Source of the DNA: Bacteroidales bacterium
GTDB taxonomy: Bacteria > Bacteroidota > Bacteroidia > Bacteroidales > UBA932
Assembly: GCA_017482565.1 (NCBI GenBank)
Contig: JAFUMO010000039.1
Location: forward strand, 1 to 64,000
Direction: 5' to 3'
DNA length: 64,000 nt
Of the stretch, positions 19,246 to 29,452 are shown one piece after another. The first letter of the stretch is position 1; each line of letters opens with the position of its first letter. The notes under the pieces were generated by a model that was not told where the DNA came from, searched no databases, and saw nothing but the letters and a program-made list of their open reading frames with translations. The position numbers were made by a program, and so were the translations under genes.

Positions 19246-20212
19246 CCCTATTCTGGAGAAACCAGGAAATTACCTTATCAACGGGTGCATCCTTAAGGAT
19301 CACCCGTTTTTCTTTATCCAGCAGATAAAGGCTCGGAATTGCCCTCAGGCCATAAATATTGTTGTCCCTCAGAATCATCTCCGGGTCATGTGCATAAATC
19401 CATCCTGCAGGATATTTGTCCCTGTTCCTGTACCATGCGGCAAGGTCCTCATCTATATACATTGCAAGGACCTCCAGCCTCCCCTCCTGTACAAGGGCCC
19501 CAATTGGGGAATCCTTCATGGCCTGCAGAATCTCCGCACAGGAGCCGCAATCGGGATTGTTGAAGAAAAGGAGGGTATACTCACCCTTTACATCCATGTA
19601 GAGGGTCTTATCTGAATATCTGCCGGAAGGAAGAAGCTGCCTGAACTTGAAATCTGCTGCGGGGGTACCCATCCTGTTCATGGAACATATTCTGTGCTGG
19701 TACTCATACTGCATCTTGTCCGTCTCATTCAGGCTTCTTGCCGCAAGTATGCCGTTGAGGGCCTGAAGATATATCTCCTCATCCAGGAGCGGCGAAACCG
19801 GATTGTAGAAATAGTGCTCCATACGCTCCATAATACACAACAGAGGTTTTCTATCCCCCAATAGCGCCAATGAATCCAGATTGGCAAAGAGTTTTTTTTC
19901 CGAGGCCGCCACACTTTTGGCATCTGCCATTGTAAGGAGACGGGCATATAGGCTGAAGGCCTCCTCAAACGAAAGAGAATCCACACCGTGTACTGCAGAA
20001 GAATCACTTGTACAAGGGTTCTCCACGGCAAAGAACTTGTCCCAATACTTCCTTGACATATAATTCACAGCCTGCTCCCGGTCATTTATATATGACGGCA
20101 CATCCACCTGCGGGAACTGTACCGGCGCGCATTCCTGCCTCCCTGATCCGCAGCCCTGAACCTGAGCCAGCGCCGCCACCAGACAAATCATCTTGAAAAC
20201 CCTGTATTCCAT
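19238..20212 (-). CDS. DUF5106-like lipoprotein with thioredoxin-fold domain
   Basis: 324 residues. Signal with lipobox VQGC (Cys21), so a predicted lipoprotein. The N-terminal half is helical (DUF5106 type); the C-terminal about 150 residues are thioredoxin/TlpA-like with TLLFFNNPDCGSC (CGSC redox pair at about 228-231), AWYRNRDKYPAGW, and the cis-Pro-like AIPSLYLLD. Likely a periplasmic or surface thiol oxidoreductase, function otherwise unknown. The start is 85 bp from tRNA-Gln. A second possible start is Met8. Confidence 0.78.
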   Translation of the reverse strand: MEYRVFKMICLVAALAQVQGCGSGRQECAPVQFPQVDVPSYINDREQAVNYMSRKYWDKFFAVENPCTSDSSAVHGVDSLSFEEAFSLYARLLTMADAKSVAASEKKLFANLDSLALLGDRKPLLCIMERMEHYFYNPVSPLLDEEIYLQALNGILAARSLNETDKMQYEYQHRICSMNRMGTPAADFKFRQLLPSGRYSDKTLYMDVKGEYTLLFFNNPDCGSCAEILQAMKDSPIGALVQEGRLEVLAMYIDEDLAAWYRNRDKYPAGWIYAHDPEMILRDNNIYGLRAIPSLYLLDKEKRVILKDAPVDKVISWFLQNRVI

Positions 20213-20244
20213 ATCCTTTTATTTGAACTGCCCATAAATTCTTC

Positions 20245-20254
20245 TTCCCGACAA
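20245..20254 (+). repeat. TTCCCGACAR word, intergenic copy
   Basis: TTCTTCCCGACAA in the spacer between the lipoprotein gene and tRNA-Gln. One of 15 exact copies of the word in the window; here no coding constraint can explain it. Confidence 0.7.
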
Positions 20255-20297
20255 AAACAGAAAGGAGCTTGCGGATCAGCCACAAACTCCTTTAATG

Positions 20298-20368
20298 TTG
20301 AGATACAAGGATTCGAACCTTGACAGACAGAACCAAAATCTGTAGTGCTACCATTACACCATATCTCA
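20298..20368 (-). tRNA. tRNA-Gln (anticodon TTG)
   Basis: Minus strand: acceptor TGAGATA pairs with TATCTCA, D arm GGTGTAATGGTAGCA, anticodon stem ACAGA/TCTGT with 7-nt loop TTTTGGT giving anticodon TTG, T arm CAAGG-TTCGAAT-CCTTG, discriminator A. CCA is not encoded. All four arms fold, so the call is firm. Confidence 0.95.
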
Positions 20369-20448
20369 ATGCGCGACTGCAAAGTTATGCAAATTTTTCC
20401 AATTATCAAATAAGCGGGGTAAAACGCCTGTTCCCCACCAAATTGTGC

Positions 20449-20916
20449 CTACATTACCATATCCAGGAATTTCTGTCCGTACAGCACATAAAGGATTGTC
20501 CATACCCCAAACCTGAGTGCCTTGCCAAGGAATATGAACAGAAGGCATTTCTTGAAGTTGAGCCTGTAGAAGCCGAGCCCTATTGCAAATACATCCCCAA
20601 TGAAGGGTAGCCAGCACAACATTGCCAGATAGGGACCGTATTTGTCTATCTTCCCCTTCTGCTTCTCCAGCTTCTCCCTTGAGACATGGAACCATTTTTC
20701 AATCCACTCCCATTTGCCAAGATATCCCATAAAATATGAGGTGAGGCTGCCAAGGCTGTTGCCCACTGTTGCCACACAGAAGGTTGCCAACGGATGACAC
20801 CCAGCCAGCAGCGCCCCCACCAGCAGAATCTCCGCGCTGAACGGTATTACCGTTGCAGCCAGGAAACATCCTATAAAGAGCCCCACAAGGCCCAACCCCA
20901 ATAATCCTTCCATCAA
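20449..20916 (-). CDS. DedA/VTT-domain (YqaA-like) small membrane protein
   Basis: 155 residues with four hydrophobic segments. SNARE-associated/VTT family features: FSAEILLVGALLAG near the N terminus, the re-entrant-loop stretch VGNSLGSLTSYFMGYLG, and the second half LCWLPFIGDVFAIGLGFYR. YqaA/DedA proteins are envelope proteins linked to lipid scrambling and proton-motive-force homeostasis; the exact substrate is not shown for this subfamily. Located between tRNA-Gln and tadA. Confidence 0.87.
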   Translation of the reverse strand: MMEGLLGLGLVGLFIGCFLAATVIPFSAEILLVGALLAGCHPLATFCVATVGNSLGSLTSYFMGYLGKWEWIEKWFHVSREKLEKQKGKIDKYGPYLAMLCWLPFIGDVFAIGLGFYRLNFKKCLLFIFLGKALRFGVWTILYVLYGQKFLDMVM

Positions 20917-20971
20917 GCTATATTTTCATTATTCTGCACATATATACCACAATTGGCGCCACAGGAGGCAT

Positions 20972-21418
20972 CTACCGCTTTGCCCTGAAAAATTCTGTAA
21001 CAATGCCGCCACATTCCGCTGCAAGAATCCCGCCAAGAACCTCCGTCTTGGGATGCATCAGTGACGGTGTGAACCTTGAATAGCCCCTCTTCTCATCAGA
21101 TGCCCCATAAACCACCCTCCTTATCTGTGACCATGCAAGTGCAGCGGCACACATCGGACAAGGCTCAACGGTTACATATAGGGTGCATTTGTCAAGATAT
21201 TTTCCCCCTACAGCCGCAGCAGCCATTGTTATGGCCTGCATCTCCGCATGGGCGGTTGCATCAGAAAGGGTTTCTGTAAGATTGTGTGCCCTTGCTATTA
21301 TCCTCCCTCCGCATACCACAACTGCCCCAATGGGCACCTCATCCCTCAGTGCCGCCTTGTGCGCCTCCTTGAGGGCTTCCTGCATGAATTTTTCGTCGGG
21401 ATTAAGATTCTGTTCCAT
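20972..21418 (-). CDS. tadA: tRNA-specific adenosine deaminase
   Basis: 148 residues from the ATG at 21418. TadA converts A34 to inosine in tRNA-Arg(ACG). Zinc-site motifs: HAEMQ with the proton-shuttling Glu, and PCPMCAAAL; also [10 protein letters not shown] and the C-terminal [13 protein letters not shown]. An upstream in-frame ATG at 21499 would add 27 residues that look unlike TadA and run into the groES leader, so I prefer 21418. Single gene, divergent from groES. Confidence 0.93.
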   Translation of the reverse strand: MEQNLNPDEKFMQEALKEAHKAALRDEVPIGAVVVCGGRIIARAHNLTETLSDATAHAEMQAITMAAAAVGGKYLDKCTLYVTVEPCPMCAAALAWSQIRRVVYGASDEKRGYSRFTPSLMHPKTEVLGGILAAECGGIVTEFFRAKR

Positions 21419-21522
21419 AATTGTCTGTTCTGCTGCAGCAAAAATACTCATAAAGTTGGGATTTATGTTTGCCATTTTGTCAGAAAATGCCTTTGGCACT
21501 CAATTTGCCCAGATGACAACTG

Positions 21523-21547
21523 CACGGCGGGAAGAACGCTTCCCGTG
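21523..21547. promoter_or_regulatory. Dyad in the groES upstream region
   Basis: CGGGAAG-AACG-CTTCCCG is a perfect 7-bp inverted repeat with a 4-nt loop (21528-21545), overlapped by an alternative stem CACGG/CCGTG (21523-21547). It lies about 40-60 bp before the groES ATG, where a heat-shock operator or leader hairpin could sit. No TAnnTTTG promoter was found nearby. Role unproven. Confidence 0.4.
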
Positions 21548-21583
21548 GCAACAGAAGGAACAAAAACTGAAAACAATACAAAA

Positions 21584-21853
21584 ATGAACATTAAACCATT
21601 AGCAGACAGAGTATTGGTAGAGCCTAAAGAGGCTGAGACCAAAACAGCAAGCGGATTGTTTATTCCCGACAATGCAAAAGAGAAACCACAGGAAGGCAAA
21701 GTATTGGCAGTGGGCCCAGGCAAAAAGGATGAGCCTATGGAGGTAAAGGTTGGTGATACTGTACTTTATGGCAAATATGCGGGTACAGAGGTTCACTCAG
21801 ATGGAAAATCATACATTATCATGCGCCAGAGCGATATTCTGGCAACTATCTAA
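21584..21853 (+). CDS. groES: Co-chaperonin GroES (Hsp10)
   Basis: 89 residues. GroES caps the GroEL cavity. Family features: N-terminal [13 protein letters not shown], the mobile loop [14 protein letters not shown] (residues 18-31), and C-terminal [13 protein letters not shown]. The ATG at 21584 gives the usual length. Eighteen bp before groEL, with GGAGGAAAG just before the groEL ATG. One exact TTCCCGACAR word (21663) encodes part of the mobile loop (IPDN). Confidence 0.98.
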   Translation: MNIKPLADRVLVEPKEAETKTASGLFIPDNAKEKPQEGKVLAVGPGKKDEPMEVKVGDTVLYGKYAGTEVHSDGKSYIIMRQSDILATI

Positions 21854-23503
<1,650 letters not shown>

Positions 23504-23530
23504 TCAGGCCATTCTCGGGCGTACCATAAT

Positions 23531-23555
23531 AAGGCAGCTCCACAAGGGCTGCCTT
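23531..23555 (+). terminator. Stem-loop after groEL (first of two)
   Basis: Perfect stem AAGGCAGC / GCTGCCTT with a 9-nt loop, 28 bp after the groEL stop. Only a weak T-rich tail (AATTAT), so it may be a pause or mRNA-stability hairpin placed before the main terminator. Confidence 0.6.
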
Positions 23556-23561
23556 AATTAT

Positions 23562-23601
23562 AACAGCAGGTGGACCTTCATCAGGACCACCTGCTGTTTT
23601 T
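23562..23601. terminator. groESL terminator (second stem-loop)
   Basis: Stem ACAGCAGGTGG / CCACCTGCTGT followed by a T-run (TGTTTTTC). Sits between groEL and the convergent phosphopantetheinyl transferase gene. Confidence 0.85.
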
Positions 23602-23614
23602 CATCGGGAAGAGG

Positions 23615-24250
23615 CTATCCTACCAGCCATACCATCACATGATCATCAAATACCTCATACTCCAGCTCAAACTCCTCCTCCGAGCCATCCTTGTTGATGA
23701 AGGTTGCCTCAATGTCCCCCTCCTCCTTAGGATTGAACCTGTCCACTTCCATCTGCTTTGCAAAATCAACTCCATGCTGGCTCATACGTTTGTAGATTGC
23801 CTCCTTTGCACACCAGTAGATTGCAAGCTGGAGGTTGCGGTTCTTGTCCTGCAGGTCATCAATCTCATCCTCGGAGAGAGCCTTCTTCTCCACTGCCGAG
23901 AAATCCCTGTTGAGGCATTCTATGTCTATTCCAACCTCTTCTGTAGGGTGTGTGATTATTGCAACAAAACGGTTGGTATGGGTAATGCTTATCTTGGTAA
24001 GCTCATTCTGGATGAACGGTGCACCGTTGTCATGGTGGCCAAGATAAACCTTGTCCTCAAAGACAGTGTTCAGGAGTGCCCTTACAGCAAGCTTCTCCCT
24101 TCTCCTTGCCTCACTTTTGGTAAAATAAAGCTCTTCAAGTTCCTCGTTTGGAATGGAAATGATGTCAAGTAACTCCTCTTCCGTTTCCGTGACTTCCCAG
24201 ACGGATATTTCCGCCCCGTTTTTTAACTCTTTTCTTAAATACAGGCCCAT
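23615..24250 (-). CDS. 4'-phosphopantetheinyl transferase superfamily protein
   Basis: 211 residues, Sfp/HetI-type. Transfers phosphopantetheine from CoA to carrier-protein serines. Motifs: EVGIDIECLNRDF (Mg-binding GIDIE), and WCAKEAIYK (catalytic WxxKEAxxK type) near residue 150. The carrier protein is not in the window. Next to the gldE-like gene (15 bp), a pairing seen in other Bacteroidota. Confidence 0.93.
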   Translation of the reverse strand: MGLYLRKELKNGAEISVWEVTETEEELLDIISIPNEELEELYFTKSEARRREKLAVRALLNTVFEDKVYLGHHDNGAPFIQNELTKISITHTNRFVAIITHPTEEVGIDIECLNRDFSAVEKKALSEDEIDDLQDKNRNLQLAIYWCAKEAIYKRMSQHGVDFAKQMEVDRFNPKEEGDIEATFINKDGSEEEFELEYEVFDDHVMVWLVG

Positions 24251-24265
24251 ATTGTTATTTCTTTA

Positions 24266-25309
24266 TCATTTTCTTTTGCTGTTCAACTCTTCCAGTTCCT
24301 CAAAGTCACTCTCATCCACAATCTCACCCACTATCTCCTCAAGAATATCCTCAAGGGTAACTATACCGTCTGTCCCGCCATACTCGTCAACCACTACTGC
24401 CAGATGCATCTTCTTGCTGCGGAACTCCTCAAGCAGATCATTTATCTTCTTGCTCTCCGGTACATAATATGCCTCCCTGATATGATCCTTCCAGTTGAAG
24501 GAACTGTTCCTGTCCACAACATAGGGGAGCATATCCTTTATATAGAGGAATCCCTTGATGTCATCAAGATCTTCCTGATAAACCGGCAGACGGGAGAAAC
24601 CACACCCGTTGGCAATCCTTATCACATCCTCATTTGTGGAATCAATATCTATTGCCACCACATCCACGCGGGGCTTCATGATTTTCTCAACGCTTATGGT
24701 AGGGAGCTTCACAATACCCTTCAGCATCTTCTTCTCCTCGCTTGCAGTAGGAGTGGCAATATCCACCGCCTCCGAGAGCTCTTCCAGGGTAACCTCTCCC
24801 CTCTGCCCAAGATTCTCTGAAATCTTGGCGGTAAAGCCGGTCATAAGACGGCTGAAAGGTCTGGTGATAGGGTATAGTGCAGAAATTGGCATTGCCATCA
24901 TCTTGGCAAATTTCACAGGCATGTGGGTTGCAATGATCTTTGGCATCACCTCCCCAAAGAGGAGCAGGAAAAACGTAACCAGAATTGTATTTACCACAAA
25001 CTCCAGGACTGGAGAACCTGCAAAATCAAAAAGCGAACCAATCAACATGGTTGAAAGGAGCACAATAAGTATGTTCACCACATTGTTGGCCTGAAGAATT
25101 GTACCCAGAAGATAATCCGGGTTGGAAAGGAGCCACAGCACCCTCTCCCCTCTTGGATCCCCCTCCTGCTTGAGCGCATCCTTCTGACCGGGTGTAAGGG
25201 AGAAGAACGCCGCTTCACTGCCGGAAATAAGGGCCGAACAGGTAATAAGACCTAATATTGAACACGAGAGAACTATAAGTTCTACTGTAATGCTACTGGG
25301 AGGTTCCAA
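24266..25309 (-). CDS. GldE-like CNNM/CBS-domain membrane protein, lacking the C-terminal CorC_HlyC domain
   Basis: 347 residues. N-terminal DUF21/CNNM region (about 10-180) with four hydrophobic segments (SALISGSEAAFFSL, FGEVMPKIIATH), then two CBS modules (about 200-330; VEKIMKPRVDVVAIDI, VVVDEYGGTDGIVTLEDILEEIVGEI in part). The usual CorC_HlyC domain of about 80 residues is absent: the protein stops right after the second CBS with SDFEELEELNSKRK. GldE is linked to gliding/type IX secretion in Flavobacteria, but CNNM proteins can also be cation transporters; no T9SS genes are nearby, so the role is open. Confidence 0.8.
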   Translation of the reverse strand: MEPPSSITVELIVLSCSILGLITCSALISGSEAAFFSLTPGQKDALKQEGDPRGERVLWLLSNPDYLLGTILQANNVVNILIVLLSTMLIGSLFDFAGSPVLEFVVNTILVTFFLLLFGEVMPKIIATHMPVKFAKMMAMPISALYPITRPFSRLMTGFTAKISENLGQRGEVTLEELSEAVDIATPTASEEKKMLKGIVKLPTISVEKIMKPRVDVVAIDIDSTNEDVIRIANGCGFSRLPVYQEDLDDIKGFLYIKDMLPYVVDRNSSFNWKDHIREAYYVPESKKINDLLEEFRSKKMHLAVVVDEYGGTDGIVTLEDILEEIVGEIVDESDFEELEELNSKRK

Positions 25310-25344
25310 GTTATATAACGTATTGGTTTAGGGTGCAAATATAG

Positions 25345-26268
25345 TTATTTTTCTTTTACCGAATACTTTTCAAGCAAAAAGAGGGGATGATATTGCATTT
25401 TTGCCTCGCGGAGCCCCAAATCACCCGCATCATCTTCCCTATTTATGTATTTCACAGCAAGTTGTCCGGCAGCCTCATCCGTAACAATTGTGTTTCTAAG
25501 GAACTCGTTTGAGATGGTTGGATATGCACCAACAATATCTGCATAAGCCTTCTCAATATGCACCAGCAGGGTATCAGAATTTGTCCTTTCTGCTATGGTA
25601 AAGGCCACTACCTCCCCATTAAGGCGGAGCAACCCTCCCGTCAGCCCTAACTCCTGGAAATTCTCCAGAGCATTCTTCACGGAACATTGCTCGCTCTCCA
25701 TGGAAGGATCCTTTCCACATCCATACTTGGCACACCATTTTATGCTCATCTCCATGCACTCCTGCAGGTTCCCCTTCCCGACAGCTTCATAGCTCCATCC
25801 CTGCTGCCTCTTGAATCTTGAGACAAAATTCCTCTTGCTCTGGAACTTCTTTCCACGGAGAAATACAAGGTCCTCAGCAGAATAGATATAATCAAAGGAG
25901 TTGCGGACCGGCTCAAATGAAAATTTGCAGGGGAAAAGATTTTCCAGAATCTCAAGCTGCTCCTGCTGCACCGATGCCATACGGAAAGGGGTCCCCTGCT
26001 CCCGTGCATCTGCCATGCAGGCCTCTATGGCCTCCGCCAGCTCCTCCTCTGTACCCCTGCCTGCCGGAAAAATGTATAGAAATGCCTCTGCCCCCTGGGG
26101 CCTGAAACGGACAAGGAGAAAATCCCTGAGACGGGCCACCTTTGTGTTCATTATCTCCCTCCAGATGAACAGGACTGTAAAATTATATTCAGTTGCCCGG
26201 TTATCTGAATAACCGAGCAACTGACGCATCCAATCTTTATCTTCTAATGTAATCTCCTTGAATTCCAT
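25345..26268 (-). CDS. DUF2156 (phosphatidylglycerol lysyltransferase C-terminal domain, GNAT-like) protein
   Basis: 307 residues, soluble. Resembles the DUF2156 fold: two GNAT-like halves with KRNFVSRFKRQQGWSYE in the middle, GLTGGLLRLNGEVVAFTIAE (in parts GLTGGLLRL, VVAFTIAE), HIEKAYADIVGAYPTISNEF, and the terminal YINREDDAGDLGLREAKMQYHP. In MprF the domain transfers lysine from Lys-tRNA to lipid; this stand-alone form has no membrane part and its substrate is unknown. Start at 26268 (MEFKEITL) has TAGGGACA just upstream and follows the S37 gene by 5 bp; an alternative start at 26289 overlaps it. Confidence 0.85.
   Translation of the reverse strand: MEFKEITLEDKDWMRQLLGYSDNRATEYNFTVLFIWREIMNTKVARLRDFLLVRFRPQGAEAFLYIFPAGRGTEEELAEAIEACMADAREQGTPFRMASVQQEQLEILENLFPCKFSFEPVRNSFDYIYSAEDLVFLRGKKFQSKRNFVSRFKRQQGWSYEAVGKGNLQECMEMSIKWCAKYGCGKDPSMESEQCSVKNALENFQELGLTGGLLRLNGEVVAFTIAERTNSDTLLVHIEKAYADIVGAYPTISNEFLRNTIVTDEAAGQLAVKYINREDDAGDLGLREAKMQYHPLFLLEKYSVKEK
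25775..25784 (+). repeat. TTCCCGACAR word inside the DUF2156 gene
   Basis: On the coding strand the word reads TGTCGGGAA and encodes VGK using GTC, a rare valine codon here. Given as an example of the in-gene copies. Confidence 0.65.
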
Positions 26269-26273
26269 TGTCC

Positions 26274-27638
26274 CTACAATTCTAACCACTCCTTAAGTGT
26301 AGCAATAGCCTCAGCCTTCATCTCCTCAGGGAGGGTTGAAATCCTCGCCCTGTGGCTGCCGTCCGGCTCAATATAAAGTTTCATAGTCTCCCGGCCCTTC
26401 CCTTTTTTCTTCAGCTCCTCATTCTTCACCGGTGCAACAGGCATAACTGCACTCCAAGGGTCAAACTGTCCGTAGATGAACATCATCTTGGAATCTGTCT
26501 TTGCAAGGAACTTCTTAACCTTCTTGTAAAGGTACTTGTCAAACTTGAAGGTCTGGGTCTGGGGCACAAACAACTTGTTAAGGTAACCCTCGGCATCCTT
26601 TATGGTAAGCAGCCCCTTAAAAGGTTTTGTATCATAGCCATAATAGCCCAGTTCCTTGGCTGCCTGCACAAAGAAAGGATCATTGTTGCCGCCCTCCGCA
26701 AAATAGTCAGGTCCGCTGGCCCTTACCATGAAGTCAAACATCTCCTTGTCTGTAGCAGTCTTGGGATCAGGCACCATTGAAGTCTTCATGCCCCACTGCC
26801 AGAAAGCAAACGGGAACTCCAATACGCAATAATCATAAACTGCATCCATATCAATCTTGTAGGTATATTTCTCCTTTGCAGTAAGTTCCTCAAACAGAGG
26901 CTTGATTGTAGCCCTTCTCTTTAGAAACTCTATCTGGAAGTTCTTGAGAATTTCCCTGTCTTGTGGAGTACCAGCATACTCAGCCAGGAAAGGCTCATGA
27001 CGTCCGTCCTCAACACCCTTGCAAAGAGGGCCTACGTATGGGACAGACACATCAAGATCCTCCGGGTAGTAGGCGGTATAGAACATTGTTGTCTGGCCGC
27101 CCTTGCTTATGCCCGTAGCAATCCATTTGCCTTTAAACACCTGGCGGAGGGTCTGGTTTACATTATGCAGGTCTGCTGCCTCGTTCACTGCTGTCATATA
27201 GCTCCAGTCCAAAGTCTCGGGAGTAATTGACTTGTCATCCTGCATGAACGGAACAGACTCCAGAAAATACCTGTGCTCAACAACCACAAGATTGGTGTTG
27301 AACAGGCGTGAAACCTCCTCCCTATATCTTGGATTAAGGCCGTAAGCTGCTCCATAACCCTCAGTAACAATAACTGTAGGTGCATTATAATCAGCAACAG
27401 CCACCACCACACGCTGCCTGTAGGTACCCATGGCAGGGTTGCTGTGGTCAATCGGCTGCTCAAAGAAGATGACATATTTTTCCTTGAACGGATTCTCCAT
27501 CCTGTCAGAAACCTCAAGTTTCCTGATACCGCTGATATTACTGAATTTTGCAAGCTTCTCCGGCAATTGCGCAAACGCCGGCACCACAAAGAAGAGCATC
27601 AGTACCAACGCAATGAATCTGGTAATTCTTGTTTTCAT
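26274..27638 (-). CDS. S37-family serine tripeptidyl/aminopeptidase (PS-10-like), secreted
   Basis: 454 residues with signal peptide MKTRITRFIALVLMLFFVVPAFAQ. Alpha/beta-hydrolase fold: nucleophile elbow GISKGGQ (Gly-x-Ser-x-Gly-Gly, about residue 175), upstream EHRYFLESVPF, and a late catalytic region MMFIYGQFDPWSAVMP and PDGSHRARI providing Asp and His. MEROPS S37 is typified by Streptomyces PS-10 and is common in gut Bacteroidota. Likely periplasmic degradation of short peptides. Own promoter (TATTTTTGT, 27665-27673), then the DUF2156 gene 5 bp downstream. Confidence 0.88.
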   Translation of the reverse strand: MKTRITRFIALVLMLFFVVPAFAQLPEKLAKFSNISGIRKLEVSDRMENPFKEKYVIFFEQPIDHSNPAMGTYRQRVVVAVADYNAPTVIVTEGYGAAYGLNPRYREEVSRLFNTNLVVVEHRYFLESVPFMQDDKSITPETLDWSYMTAVNEAADLHNVNQTLRQVFKGKWIATGISKGGQTTMFYTAYYPEDLDVSVPYVGPLCKGVEDGRHEPFLAEYAGTPQDREILKNFQIEFLKRRATIKPLFEELTAKEKYTYKIDMDAVYDYCVLEFPFAFWQWGMKTSMVPDPKTATDKEMFDFMVRASGPDYFAEGGNNDPFFVQAAKELGYYGYDTKPFKGLLTIKDAEGYLNKLFVPQTQTFKFDKYLYKKVKKFLAKTDSKMMFIYGQFDPWSAVMPVAPVKNEELKKKGKGRETMKLYIEPDGSHRARISTLPEEMKAEAIATLKEWLEL

Positions 27639-27664
27639 ATAAACTGTATTATAAAGTTATCCAG

Positions 27665-27673
27665 ACAAAAATA
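27665..27673 (-). promoter_or_regulatory. Putative promoter -7 box of the S37 peptidase gene
   Basis: Minus-strand TATTTTTGT matches TAnnTTTG, 27 bp before the start codon. GTTTT about 23 bp upstream is a poor -33. Confidence 0.55.
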
Positions 27674-28135
27674 CTACTAATTCCCGAATTATGGTGAAAA
27701 CGTACCCATATTCTGCGGAAGGGGCCTGCCCTGAACAGGAACAAATGACTTAACTTTAAAGAAAACAAGAAGCAGAAAATAATATTAGGAAAGGGAAGTA
27801 TTATACACTTTTATTCAAAAATAAATCAGAAATATCTTTTTTATATTTTATCTTTTTTGACTCTTTACTCTTTTATGTATCTTCTTTTCTTATATTTTTT
27901 AAATTTATATAGCGTAAATATTTTTTACACCAAAAAATTCAGGACTTCGCATATTTCAAATAAAGTTAAGAAGAAAATATATTAGCATATTATATATCTG
28001 GTTTTATGACTTTTATGTCTTGTTTAAAATAAATTGCAGTAAAATATTTTTACACAGTTGGGGAATATTGTAAAATTTATTTACATTTGTAATAACAAAA
28101 TGTAGTTCAATCTATTAAAGAAGTTTATCAAAGGG
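27674..28135. other. AT-rich intergenic region without a gene (about 460 bp)
   Basis: Between divergent S37 and NtrC-like genes. Very AT-rich with long T and A runs (27780-28080) and no plausible reading frame on either strand. The right end holds the regulator's promoter at 28057-28090. The rest shows no tRNA-like fold or clear dyad; it could be a curved or nucleoid-protein-bound upstream region, which is inference only. Confidence 0.7.
28057..28090 (+). promoter_or_regulatory. Promoter of the NtrC-like regulator gene
   Basis: GTTG at 28057-28060 (one mismatch to TTTG), 21 bp spacer, TACATTTGT at 28082-28090; ATG 46 bp downstream. Confidence 0.6.
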
Positions 28136-29446
28136 ATGAAAATTGAAGGTACAATTATAGTCTGTGATACCAATAAAGGGCTGGCTACAGCTCTTGTACT
28201 CCTTCTGCAGAAAGAATTCAGAAATATTATCTCTGAAACTGATGCAGATAAAATAATACAACTTGTAGAAAAAAATAATATTGATATTTTAATGCTCGAT
28301 TGCGGGCAGAATGGATATATTGGAGACAGGAGTATCCCCGATTTTGTAAGGATCCTCAAGGAAAAGGATCCATTCCTGCAGATATTGCCACTTACCAATT
28401 TCTCACAAAACAGTATGGGACTTGAAGCCGTTGAGGCTGGAGCCTACGATTTTATAGGCAAGCCCTGGAATAACGGGAAACTGCTTGTTACGCTAAGGAA
28501 TGCCCATAAAATGAGGCAGCTGACGGTTGCTCTGAAGCAGATTAACGCTATAAAAGAATCCTTCAATAGTAAAAACCGGTTCCTTTGGGGTATCTCAGAT
28601 GCCTCAAAAGGGATCTATGAAGCAGCAAGAAAGCATTCGCAGAGCAATGATCCACTTCTTATATGCGGCCAGAAGGGATCCGGGAAGGAATTGCTGGCCC
28701 AACAGATACATAGTTTGGGGCCAAGAAGGGACTTTGCCTTTATAAAAATGGATGCCGCAGGGCTCCCGGAGGCTGATTTTGAAAGGAATCTGGCCATGGC
28801 TGACGGCGGAACCGCATATATTGAGAATCTTGAAGCACTTGACAACGCCAAACAGGAAATTATATTAGACATATTGAAGAATAAGACATTCAAATGTTTA
28901 AATAGTATTACTTCAACTAAAGCTGACATTAGAATTATAGCCGGCAGCAGCAAAAGTGCATCAGACTTGAGGGAAAGTAAAAGCATAAGCGGAGCTATTG
29001 CCGGGCATCTGACTAAGAGCAGCCTGAGGATGCCGTCACTCAATGAAAGGAAGGAGGACATAATCCCCCTTTCAACCATGTTCCTGAACAAATACTGCAA
29101 GAAACATGGAAAGCAGCTGTCTGGATTTTCTGAACTTGCAAAGGAAATTCTTGAAGAGTACAAATGGACAGGAAACACCTCAGAACTGTCCCTTACAGTT
29201 GAAAGGGCAGTAATCATAGCCCCTAATGGCGGGCAGATACTTCCAGGGCATATAATGCTGAGCGGAGAATCCCCTGAAATAGCCAAGAACAGCATAAACA
29301 CCCTAACCCTGGAACAAATGGAGGGCAAGATGATGCGTGCGGCCCTGAAAAGGAACAACGGAAACATCACCCTTGCAGCAGAACAGCTTGGAATTACCAG
29401 ACAGACAATGTACAATAAGGGCAAAAAACACAAGCTATTCAAGTAA
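28136..29446 (+). CDS. NtrC-type response regulator with degenerate AAA+ domain lacking the GAFTGA loop
   Basis: 436 residues. Receiver domain (1-125) with Asp55 phosphoacceptor, Thr87 and Lys109 in place. AAA+ region (about 150-375): Walker A GQKGSGKE (178-185), but the stretch that normally carries LFGHEKGAFTGA is missing: LPEADFERNLAMADGGTA joins directly (210-227). Walker B reads TAYIEN rather than LFLDEI, the arginine-finger segment is unrecognisable (280-296), and WPGNVREL is WTGNTSEL (344-351). Fis-type HTH at the end (NGNITLAAEQLGITRQTMYN, 408-427). So DNA binding and phosphorylation look possible, but classical sigma-54 activation does not. No histidine kinase is adjacent. Its 5' part is more AT-rich than its neighbours. 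Confidence 0.88.
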   Translation: MKIEGTIIVCDTNKGLATALVLLLQKEFRNIISETDADKIIQLVEKNNIDILMLDCGQNGYIGDRSIPDFVRILKEKDPFLQILPLTNFSQNSMGLEAVEAGAYDFIGKPWNNGKLLVTLRNAHKMRQLTVALKQINAIKESFNSKNRFLWGISDASKGIYEAARKHSQSNDPLLICGQKGSGKELLAQQIHSLGPRRDFAFIKMDAAGLPEADFERNLAMADGGTAYIENLEALDNAKQEIILDILKNKTFKCLNSITSTKADIRIIAGSSKSASDLRESKSISGAIAGHLTKSSLRMPSLNERKEDIIPLSTMFLNKYCKKHGKQLSGFSELAKEILEEYKWTGNTSELSLTVERAVIIAPNGGQILPGHIMLSGESPEIAKNSINTLTLEQMEGKMMRAALKRNNGNITLAAEQLGITRQTMYNKGKKHKLFK

Positions 29447-29452
29447 AAATAT

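Noticed and set aside
21493..21519. Possible CIRCE heat-shock operator before groES (TTGGCACTC, N9, AGATGACAA)
   Set aside because: The left half matches TTAGCACTC at 8 of 9, but the right half matches GAGTGCTAA at only 4 of 9, close to chance.
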